This document shows, piece by piece, positions 43,401-55,400 of a stretch of 64,000 bases of DNA. The DNA comes from Achatina immaculata. Its lineage: Eukaryota; Mollusca; Gastropoda; Stylommatophora; Achatinidae. Each line of letters opens with the position of its first letter. Position 1 is the first letter of the stretch. The stretch covers positions 30,606,084 to 30,670,083 of the forward strand of contig CM019719.1 in NCBI GenBank assembly GCA_009760885.1, given 5' to 3'. The notes under the pieces are model-generated. The model did not search any database. It saw only the letters and a program-made list of their open reading frames with translations, and was not told the origin of the DNA. A program made the translations under genes and the position numbers.

Positions 43401-46400
43401 TTACATACGATGTATTAATTTCAGAGTTGCGTTTTCCACCTGATGTTATCAGCATACCTATATATTTCATTGCAGGCAATTTAAATAAGTCTGATAAGTA
43501 ACTTACGCTGTACATCTATTAAATAACTATCTTCTATGCAAGTTAAAGGAATGACTTACTTTCAGCTTTTTCAGTTTAACAGCAGAACCAGCAATCCTGA
43601 ACAGACCCTAGAGTATACAGCAACACAGAAAACCTTTAGTTTCCAAGTGTGGAGCAAAGTCTTTGCTAGTTAATACAAGGACATAGTTTATCACATGCCA
43701 CTTCAAATATTTTGGCAGCTTGTGCAAGTTTTAATATGGGAGCAGTTATTATAAAAATATTTACAATATTAATCTTGAAATATATGCTACCAAACTCCAC
43801 AAAACCATTTGTCTGAGTGTTGGGATTTGTAAGAGCAAGACTCTCTGAACACTGGTTTCTTATGCTGGAAACATGGGTTGGAATCAAGGCACAAAATTAA
43901 AACCCAAATTTATATGCTCTACAGTGACTCCTCTAAGTAAGTAGCTCTAATCCCTCAACTTCAGTGCTCTCTCCTCTTCACTTGTCATGGAAAATGAGCA
44001 AGTGCTCTCTCCTCTTCACTTGTCATGGAAAATGAGCAAGTGCTCTCTCCTCTTCACTTGTCATGGAAAATGAGCAAGTGCTCTCTCCTCTTCACTTGTC
44101 ATGGAAAATGAGCAAGTGTTCTCTACCCCCCCCCCCCCCAATATGTCACAGAAAAATAAACATTTATGTTAAAACATTTTGTTTTAAACCAAGCACAGGA
44201 AAGAATGTAAAAGTTTGGAAAAAATAAAACAATCATGCAAAAGAGTTCTACACCTGATCTAAGGTATCATCTTTAACTGCAGGAAAAAAAGAGAAGATAC
44301 ACAAGATTTAACTCTTCCCAGGCGTAGGTCACTATACTGACGCTTCCGGTTTTCCCGATGCGTGCGGGAATGGGCAGTATACTGACGATTTGTTTCATTT
44401 AAAACAACCGGTGTAACATTTAGATTGTACATATTTCGTCCGCGATTCCGGTGACACTTTCAAAATGGCGAATGCGTGCCTAGTTACGAGCGATGCCGAG
44501 CGAGAATACGGACGAGAAGCATGGAAATTTTTCAATTTTTTACGATGTAGATAGGGGTATGGACATAGCCTATGGCCACCCCGCTGCTCTTGAATGTTTT
44601 CTAAGTAGATTTAGACATATTTAGACGACTGGAGAAGTAGTTAGGAGTAGTTAGGAGGTTATTTCAGACATTCAGTAAGCGAAAATGCCATACGGAGTCA
44701 CAATACGAGATCGATAAGTAGATCTACACATCTTAGATGGTAAATAGGGGTAAGAAGCGCGAATCTAGATCTAGCCGATGGTGAGCTGGCCACAATCAGT
44801 GTCTAAAAACATCACATTACTTCTTTTTTTCTAAAAAACTCTGCATTTATGAAATTTTCATTCATTTAGCTACACTTTGATACATATTACGTATACGGAA
44901 GTACATGGAAACACTGTTTTTCATTCCATTTTACACCTAGACCCCTTACTGACAAGGACCCGCGTTTTTACTCCCGCACTCCAGAAAACGTCCGTGTTTC
45001 TTCCTCCCGCATGGGAAGAGTTAAGCATGAATCAAGTGTCTGTGGTACCTGTATTCAAATATAATGTCAGCTTTTAAGGTTAACAATGCACCACAAGTGT
45101 AAAGGAAATTTATATATTCAGTTTCATATATTTATACTCAAAAACTGTGTGGAAAAAAAAAATGTGGAGTTTTCTTTCTTTTTTTTTTTTTTTTTTAAAT
45201 CAGAGAAAAAAAAGAAATCTATGAAATACTTTTTAAAATTCCTTAAATGATGCAGAACTGCTACTTGGCAGTCCAGCCAACAATTCTTCATCTGCTCAAA
45301 GTGAAACAGAAGATTACCTCCTCCTCCATGCCTGTATCTAAGAGAGTCAAAACACAGGCCTCTAAAACCAAAGCAACATCACGACACGTGAGACGCAGAT
45401 GCTCTTCTAAGGCCATCCCAAAGCATGGTTTGGCTGGTGAGTTTTCTGAAGTATTAAAAACAGAAGAATCCATGAAGCTGTATTTCAATGTGAGTTCACT
45501 TTTTTTTAGAATCAAATAAAATTCAATGTTTAATTGTGCTTTTTTAAAAAATTGTATTTGGCTGCAAATGTATAATTCAAGCTAATCTAACAATGCAATC
45601 ATCACATATACCATAATAAACCTTACTTTAAAGCAGTGTTTCTTAAAATGAGCTGCATTACCATCCACAATCCCTGCCCTGTTAACCAGGCTGGGCCTGC
45701 TACTTAGGATACCAATAGAGAAAGATGGACTTGGGTCTTGGTCAGCTTTGATTTGCCAATCCTGATGCTTGATGTCAACTATGGGCTGCTGATTGCCAAA
45801 TTGGACAGTGTCTTCACTTCCCCCTCCCCCCTCTGGTCTTATCAAGAGAACACACTAAAAGAAGGTTGGTACCAACTGTGGTGACACATGAGCAGAATCA
45901 TAGTAACCAACCATATAAAACTGCAAACCATCATTTGTTGTGTTCAGTCCTTGATGATATAAGAACCATTCTTCTGTCACAATGACCTGAAAAACATAGC
46001 ATGCTTCATGGAACACTGAAATAGCTGGGAAACAACTGCAGATACCACCATGACCTAACAAATGTAGCATGCTTCATGGGACACTGAAACAGCTGGAAAA
46101 CAACCGCAGATACCATTACATGACCTGACAAATGTAGCATGCTTCATGAAACACTGAAACAGCTGGAAAACAACCACAGATACCATTACATGACCTGACA
46201 AATGTAGCATGCTTCATGGAACACTGAAACAGATGGGAAACAACCACAGATACCATTACATGACCTGACAAATGTAGCATGCTTCATGGAACACTGAAAC
46301 AGATGGGAAACAACCACAGATACTATTATATGACATTGGATTGAAAAGCAAAAAGTCCACAAGCAGAAGGGTCCATATACAGCCATCTGTAGCAGAACAT

Positions 46401-49400
46401 GATGAAGTTCAAGAATTTCGCGCTACAAGGTGAATTGATGCATCATTAGACAACACAGAACTGAAGTTAAACTTTGGCTTCACATTGATAACACATCTAC
46501 AAGACACACCAGATTTGTATACAGAGCAGCAGATTCATACACAGGTAATGCTAAGTATTAACATGACAACACCTGTGCCAATACCTGCCCAACAGTCGTG
46601 ACTAATAAGTATGAATAAAAAAAAACAATCCCCAGTTAATCTGCATCAAAGTCTTAGTCTCAGTAAAATAAGCAGGAAAAAAAGCACATTATGAAGTGTG
46701 CTAAACAAACCATGAGCAATGTCAAAGATAAGGTCAAAACAATGTTCAATGAAGACCCGTGTTAATTATCCAAAATTTAAACAAATATATAATTCCAGTG
46801 AATCAAGAAATCATCAATATAATAATGTTTACCTGTCATGGTATCCTTGAGAAACACCACTCAAAAAAAAATGAAAGCTTAGTCTTTTTATAACTGCCTA
46901 TCCTCCTCCTCCTCCTCTCTCTCTGTCTCCCTCCTTCCCTCTCTCTCTCTCTTTCCCTCTCCTTCTCTTTCAGACAGACCTGAGCATAAAATTCTTCACT
47001 TTTTGAAAATAAAGTTTGTTGATTTCTTTGTTCAGTCTCTATAGAAAAAGTGAACAAAACAGTGAACGAATAAGCTTTACTTTCAAAATGTGAAGAACTG
47101 GGTACTCAGTCATGTCTGACATATTGCTATTCATCTTTCAACTTTCACTCTGTTGTAAACATTCAGAAGGTTCATGGTTATGGAGTCCATTCTGTTCCTG
47201 GCTCTCTCTGCCCAATACTGCTAAAAAAAAAGCTCTAAAAAGATAAGCTTTTTAAAAACTCAGAAACATTACTACTTACTTATTGAAAGCTCCACCTCAG
47301 GTATGCAGGCTTCTATGGCCTCCAAGGCTTTCCTATGGTAGTTGGCTTGAGCTTCTAGAAGCTTTATCCAGAAAGAAAAACAAATGGTTGCCAGTGATGC
47401 ATTGAAGCTATATTACTGATAACTTTTTTAAAAAAATCCTAAAATGGTATCCAATCTTGATGACAGCTGTAACAGATTAGATTAAGCTAGGATGTACTCC
47501 AAATGAAAAACTGCATATTCTCATATGCATGCTTCCAAGGGAGTCACCATCTTTGATCTGGTCTGCTGGCATTATATTTCGAAAATGACTGATATAAACC
47601 TGAACACACATATCTAGAGAGAGAGATGGCACAGCATATCTGCACTACAACTGTCTGTTACTAAATTTAGATTTTTCTGAGCAAAATGAAGGTTAATTTT
47701 TGGACTTGCCCTTGTGAAAAAAGGGCAAGCAATGGACTGAGTGGACGTTATCAGTGCTATAACAGAAGCAGGATGGACAAAATACTTCACTGACAATTCT
47801 GAATTAAAGTGAAAAAAAAGTGAATGAAGGAGCTGGTGCAGCAAAAAATGAATAATTAATCTAGAGTTCCAGGTAGACAGTCAACTAACACAGACGAGCT
47901 GTAATCAGATAGACAGTCAACTAACACAGAAGAGCTGTAATCAGATAGACAGTCAACTAACACAGAAGAGCTGTAATCAGATAGACAGTCAACTAACACA
48001 GAAGAGCTGTAATCAGATAGACAGTCAACTAACACAGAAGAGCTGTAAACAGATAGACAGTCAACTAACACAGAAGAGCTGTAATCAGATAGACAGTCAA
48101 CTAACACAGAAGAGCTGTAAACAGATAGACAGCCAACTAACACAGAAGAGCTGTAAATCAGTTAGTTTACACTGAAGGAGATATGAAGAGGAGATTGGAG
48201 CATCTATGGATGTGTCCAAAATGCACAGATGATGGTCTTTCCTACCTAACCTTTATAATTACAGTTCTTCTTGTAGCCTTCACATAATGTTCCAAAACAT
48301 CATCACCATCATTTACCCTCAACTTTTTCATTTAACCAGACAATATCTCTCTTACATCCTTCCCGTGCTGTTAAATGTCACATAGGGGTTGCATAGTTGT
48401 TTGCCAAGTTTTCCTGTTCTCTGCGAGTTTTTCAACTTTATCAAGGGATGTCATGCTCACTAAACTGGCTTCTCTTAACAATGACCTCTTCAGAGTTTCA
48501 TATGATCGACCTCTTTTTCTTCGGCCTGTTGTGCTCCAATATCTACCACAGCAAATATAACTCGCTGTTTTTTGGGGCTTCCATAAGTCTGTTAACACAG
48601 TCTGCCAAATGAAGTATATCCTATTATGTAGTATATCTGCTATTCCAGTCAGCCTGTGTGCTGTCTTTTATTCCTGAAACACCTGCATGCTCTGGGACAA
48701 AGATGAATGTGATTTTACAAACCAAGAATGCAGTACTGACCAAAGCCATCTTTGCATCAAGCCTGCTGGAACTTTTCTGAGACACTTATGTGTGTTGCTT
48801 GAAATGCAAGAATAAGTGTATTTCTTGAAATAGTAATCCTTTCTCTGAATGTTAAACAGTAGTATTTTAAGCAATTAATGGCTTAATTAACTGTGACACA
48901 AGACTCAGAAACGTTATATAGATATACACCATGTAACTGTATACCAGCAATAACCCAGATGAACGTCAACAAGACCACCACATTGTCGGCAAGACACAGA
49001 ACATGACCAGTCTAATATGAGTGACAACTCAACAAATGGCACTCTTAACATTAATTCCAAATATCACAGAAGTCATAACTTGCAGTAACACTGAAAAGGT
49101 TTAATGGAAACCCAAATGTGTGTATGAACAACTGCAAATGGATGTATGAGAAAGAAAAGTGACACAAAGGAAATCTAACAAATGTACACTCAAGCCACTC
49201 CCAATAATCAATTCCCAATCAATTTAAATTGCCCAATTTCACAGTAACCACACTAAATAACAACTCACCGTCAACAATCTGTTGCTATGCTCACTTTCTT
49301 TGGCAGCAAAGTTACACATTTCGATGGATAAGTTGTCCTGTGGAACACAAGAACTAGAATGACCTCAAGATCTGACGTGGCATTCAAATATTTTTTTTTG

Positions 49401-52400
49401 TGAAATTTTTCTCATCAGCCTCAAACTGCCATAACTAGCCTCTCCCCTAAGAAGTCAGTGGATAGAGTCCTGCCAGATTCACTTCGGTCATCCAGCTGTA
49501 GACATGGGGTACACAGAGCTGGAGAAGTATGGGCAGACAGGCATGGTTCTGACCAAACCACCCTGACTGGTCAAGGAATGAACTGGCACTCACACCATAT
49601 GTCTAAGTGCTGCTATGGCATGATAAAACCACTTGTATCTTTTACCTAAACTGTCATACTGGTTTCTGTTGAATAACATGTTTATTTTGTCCTTTGTTAA
49701 CAGATTTAAAACACTTTAATGCACAACTGAATTACTCTTGAACTGAGGCAATCATTATTTTTAATAATATATTTTTTAACAATATCTAAACATTGCTTTT
49801 CACTACTAATATCTGAACTTCTTACATCTTACATCCTCCCTGTGCTGTTAAATGTCACATAGGGCTCGCATGGTAGTTTGCCAAGATTTCCTGTTTTCGG
49901 TGAGCTTTTCAATCTCGTCAAGGGATGTTGTGCCTACTAAACTGGCCTCTCTAACAAAATCCTCTTTAGAGTTGCACGTGGTCGACCTCTTTTTCTTCAG
50001 CCTGTTGTGTTTTTTTTTCCAAGTTGACACTTTCACATTATCACCGGAAATGAGTTCTTTTTCCTCTTCAATCTTGGAACTGCAAGCTGATGTTTTTTGC
50101 AGTTCATGCGGTGTTTATGTTAAGACATGGCATTGCATCAGCTTGGGAGCAGGTTATGGAAGCTATTTTATTTTTGGAACTGAAAGGTGATGTTTTTTGT
50201 AGTTGATGCAGTGAAGATGTTAATACACAGCACTGTACTGGATTGGGAGCAGGTTAAGGAAACTGACTGACCTTGATATTCTCCATTTTCAGTGTAGCAT
50301 CTTCATATTCATCCTTAAGAGCATCAGCTTTAGTTGCAGCATTAGCCATGTTGGCTCCAGGCACCTGAGACTGCCGCACTACTTGATTCAGTCTAGGAAA
50401 AGCACAATGTTACAGGAAACAGGATTTGACAGATCATTTTCCTCCTTTATGTCTTTTTTTTTTTTTTAAGAACCATAAAAAGAATCATTCAACTATTTAA
50501 AATAAGGGCACAATTCTCTTGTGCTTTGTTTTTTTTTCTTTTATGAGAGTTTTACAATTAGGCAAGCCAACATCTCTGTCCTGGCCTTTTTCTTGAGAAA
50601 AAAAAAAGGAAAGATGTCCCATTTTCAGCAAAAAATATGTATATCTTTCCCAGTAGATTTTGCATCTCACCTTAAGTTTTAACAAAATACCCTGCTGCCC
50701 TGCAGGTAAGTCTCTAGACAAAGGATAGCAGAGAAAACCACATATAGTGGAAGGCAAACAGAAACCACCACCATATTGTCACTCCCTTGTTAATTCGTGC
50801 TTCAAAAATCTATGAATCAAAAACAAATGAAGAGGTCCTCAGAGAAGTTTATAACACTGAAAACTAATTAAAAATTTATAAGAAAAAGACAGACAAAATT
50901 ACTTGGACATGTCATGTGAAGACAGAAGTTGGAAAACTCGGTAGTGATTTGAAATTTCAAGGGAAAAAGGACTGACTGGAAATACCGAGAATCACACACG
51001 AAGGAGAAGCATGATCACCAGTGCTATCTGGCGTGGCACGTAATAATAATAATAATAGTAGTCTTAAGATAATCTGTGTGCAATACAGCTGCCATCTCAG
51101 TGGCACAGATTTCATTGGTGCTCCTAAACCAGGTCTCTGGTAGTGCGATCTCCTTCAATTAAATAATGTAACTAATGGTGCCATTTTACATTTCAACAGA
51201 AGATATGGTTATTTCAGTTTACTTGATCAAAAATCTTCAAACTGTCTCTGGTAAGAAACTATACTCATAAATCTGTTGATGTCTCAATACTTGCTACTAG
51301 AGAGCTAGTGCAGAATTGTTGTAGCTGGTATCAAGCTGACTTTTCATACTTCTGTTATGTTTTAGTTAACCCAAATTTAAAATGGGAACCTGACATTTGT
51401 ATTAGGGAAAGTGCCTCTGAAAATGTACATTGTAAGCATGGTCATCAGTAATTCCATTTTTTGTTTGTTTGTTTGTTTGTTATTGAGCACTGCTATATAG
51501 ACACCTAATATAGATTATCTTTTGCCTGTAAAATCATATACTACTCCAAATACTTTAACTTCCTTATCTGTATGTCACATAATTTATCTGTTATCAATTG
51601 ATGCTGTGATCTAAGATTATATCAGATTCTATTTTACTTCTCTAATAGCATCTGACTTTATCTTTTCTGTGGCGTAAAAAAGATGTAAGCTTTCTGATGG
51701 TTCAGAAATAACAGTTACTTTACAGTAGAAAATTCTAGAGTGAATATGCTCAGCTGTTAATCTCCAGTGATGAAACCACATAAAATTAACAAATCATTCA
51801 TGTATAAAACAAAGTAGCAGAGCCAAATCTTCTTCTTGAACCTCCCCGGAACTGCAAGTCGCTGTTCTCTGCAGCCAATGCTGTGGAGATGTTGAGGCAC
51901 TTCACTGTGGGAGCGGCTCATGGCAGCCATTTTGTCAGTCCCAGAGTGTAGCTGAAAAGCAGGGGGGGGTGAGCAATACTTCTTTAGCAGACTCCACTAC
52001 CATGGAGACTATGGCAATCCCTGCCCCATCAGACAGGCTACTAGGGGTACCAACAAAGAGGTGGAGCAGGGTCTTGGTCAGCTATGGTTTGCCAACCCTG
52101 ATGCCAGGATGTCAGATATGGATCACTGACTGACAAAACTGACAGTGTCATCGCACTCAGGAGAGTGATATAAATCTACTCAAGTTTGTACTATTTTAAT
52201 ATTTTAAAATTTAAATGTTCTATTACAACAAAGAACAATCCTGTATCTCTCTGAACCTTAAGTGCCCAAGGCATATGAGGCTTCCACAAGGGTCTTCCAC
52301 AAATGCCTGTCCTTTGCCTTTTTTTCTGCTATTGCCCAGGTGAGCCCTCTATTGCTCAACATCCTCTCTGTTGTTCTTCTCCATGTCTCCTTTGGTCTAC

Positions 52401-55400
52401 CCTTACTTCTGTTCCCCTATGGTGTCCATCTTAGTGCTATTTTTGGTAGTGAGTCATCAGTCATCCGGAGCACATATCCCAACCATCACCAGTGTCTTTC
52501 TTCAATAATTGCTGTCAATGGCTTCATCTGCATTTCTGCCAACAAGATGTTATTTCTTATGGTGTTTGGCCAAAATATTCTTCTAATTCTTCATAAACAT
52601 TTAGTCTCAAAAGAATTCAGTTTGTTATCTATAGTTTTGGTGCTTTTTCAGGATTCACTTCCACTGAGTAGTACACTTAGAACATTACTCTTAAATATCT
52701 TGATTTACGTCTTCATGTTTAGTTTTTTAGATTTCCGTATGGTCTGCAACATTGTAAAAGCCTGGTTTGCTCTAGTAAGTCTGCTGTTGATGTCCTCTGT
52801 GCTGTCTCCATCTTCTGCTACTCTACTGCTAATATATACAAATTTCTTGACCTCCTCCACTAACATGTTATCTACTCTCAGTACATTTCTGTTGTTCACA
52901 TTTTGCTTTACTAACTTTGCCTTTCCTACATTGATCTTTAATTTTGTTTTGCTAGCATTTTGAGTTAGCTTGTTTATTTTATCTTGCATATCTTTGTGCC
53001 TGCTTGACAGCAGACAAATGTGGTCGGCAAAGTCAAGGTCCTCCAACACTGTGTCAAGGGTCCATTGTAATCCTCTGCGTTTGTCTGATGCTGCCTCCTT
53101 TATTAACATGTCTTCTGCCAAGATAAATAATGTTAGTGATAGTACACATCACTGTTTCACTCCTGTTTGTACCCTAAAGCTGTTGGAGGTGTGCTCTTTG
53201 CAGATCATTTTGTACTGAAAACCCTTGTATGGGGCTTTGATGACATTCACTATCTTATATTTAATACCTTGTATGAAGACTTAAAAAATATCTCAAAAGA
53301 TAAAACAGAAATGTATATATAAGCATAAAACTGAAATACTGTAACTATTATTATTATCACGTGATTACCGGATAGTGTTGGCAATCATTCCTTTTCATCG
53401 TGTACACTCTTGGTGTTTCCGATCAAAAGTTGTTTTTTTCACATCACTTGATCAGTTCACTGAGATATTTTTTTCTTGCCCTTCCTCTCTTCTTTTTTCT
53501 GTTGAATTTTCCAATCATTATTAAGTTCTCCAACTTCTGTCTTCACATGACATGTCCAAGAAATTCTGTCTGTCTTTTTCTTATCATTTTAACCAGTTTT
53601 TGCTGTTCTCAAACTTCTTTGGGGGCCTACTAATTTCTTTTTTCTTTTTTTGTCTGTCCTGGGCATTTGTTGCATCTTTCTCTCCCCCCCCCCACCAAAA
53701 AAAAAAACAAACCAAAAACATCTCTGTTGCTTCAAATTTCTTCATAATCTTTTTGTTAATTGCAAAGTTTCACAACCACAAAGCAACACTGGTTCCGCAA
53801 CTTGTAAAAAGAAAAAAAAAGTCATTTACTCCCTTTCAAATATTATTAACAATGATCTTCACTGCACATTAACGATACAAGCTTTGTACTATTCATTGAA
53901 GACAACACATCATTACCTTGTTTTGGCTGAGTCCATATCTAGTATTGACTTATTAAGAGCTTTTCTTAACTTCACAATGCTGGGTATATCATTCTAAATG
54001 TAAAAAACAACCGTAACAACATATTAATTTATGTTTGCATATCTTATATATATCTTATATCCTTCCCGTGCCGTTAGACGTCACATAGGGCTCGCAAAGT
54101 AGTTCGCCAATTTTTCCTGTCTTCGGCGAGTCTTTCAACCTCAACAAAGGATTTTATGCCTGTTAACTTGGCCTCTCTTAATAATGTCCTCTTCAGAGTT
54201 TCACGCGGTCTGCCCCTTTTTCTTCGGCCTGTTGTGTTCCACTTGATAGCTTGTTTTGGGATTCTCTGATCATTTCTTCTCATCAAGTGACCAACATATG
54301 TCCATCTCCTTTTCCTGATCACCCGTGAGACTGGTTGTTGTTCAGTCATCTGTCTTATCTCTGCATTGTTCTTGAATTCATTCCACTTGATGCCGAGTAT
54401 TTTCCTTAGGCATTTGTTTTCAAAAGAGTCTAATTTCTTTTCTATTTCTTTAGTTGTTTTCCAGCTTTCGCATGCATAAATGAGGGTGGATATTACATTT
54501 GAATTGAATAGTCTTAACTTGGTTTTTGTGCTTATAACTTTTGAATTCCATATGTTCTCAAGATTCTTGAAGATTGATGCTGCTTTTGCAATTCTGATCC
54601 TAACTTCCTTTCTAGTGTCACCATCCTGGTCTATGTAGCTGCCAAGGTATGCAAATTGATTGACTTCTTCAATATCTGTCCCTTCTATGTGTATTTTTCC
54701 ATTTTGATTGATGGGAATTTTCATTATTTTTGTTTTGTCCTTGTTAATTTCAAGTCCTATTTTGCTAGCCAGTGAAGATAGGCTATCTGTTCTTTCTTGC
54801 ATGGAATTCACATTATTACTGATAAGAGTTATGTCATCAGCAAAATCAAGATCTTCTAGTTGGGTCCCATGTACCCAGTCAATACCTGTGTTACCTGTGC
54901 AGCATTTTGTCATTATGAAGTCTATTGTAATCCCAAAAAGTAAAGGAGACAGTATACATCCTTGTTTCACGCCTGTTTCAATCTGGAACCATTCACTCAT
55001 CCCTTCTTCTGTCTTGACTGCACAACCATATCCATTGTATAAGTCCTTAATGATGTTGACAATTTTAGATGGTATTCCATATAGACATAAAATTCTCCAT
55101 AATGAATCTCTGTGTATGCTATCAAATGCCTTCTTAAAATCTATGAAATTCAGTATTAATGGTTTCTGCTTTTCAATATGTTCTTCAAGTATTATTTTGA
55201 GAGTAAAGATCTGGTCGAGACAGCTTCTCCCTTTTCGAAATCCTGCTTGTTCTTCTCTCATTGCAGTATCCACTATATCTTTGATTCTATTCAAAATGAC
55301 CTTGCAAAATACTTTTGACACAACTGATATTAAGGTTACTCCTCTCCAGTTGTTACAGTCACTAAGGTTGCCCTTTTTTGGTATTTTAACAATGATTCCC

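Noticed and set aside
44258..44280. 23-nt candidate exon with acceptor TTTCCTGCAG and donor CAG|GTGTAG on the - strand
   Set aside because: Inserted between phase 0 exons it would shift the frame and reads a stop (TTA AAG ATG ATA CCT TAG). Kept only as a possible decoy.
47856..48143. 95-residue repetitive minus frame ([11 protein letters not shown] repeats)
   Set aside because: The unit is 36 bp, a multiple of three, so any open frame stays open. It lies within an intron of the BAR-RhoGAP gene.
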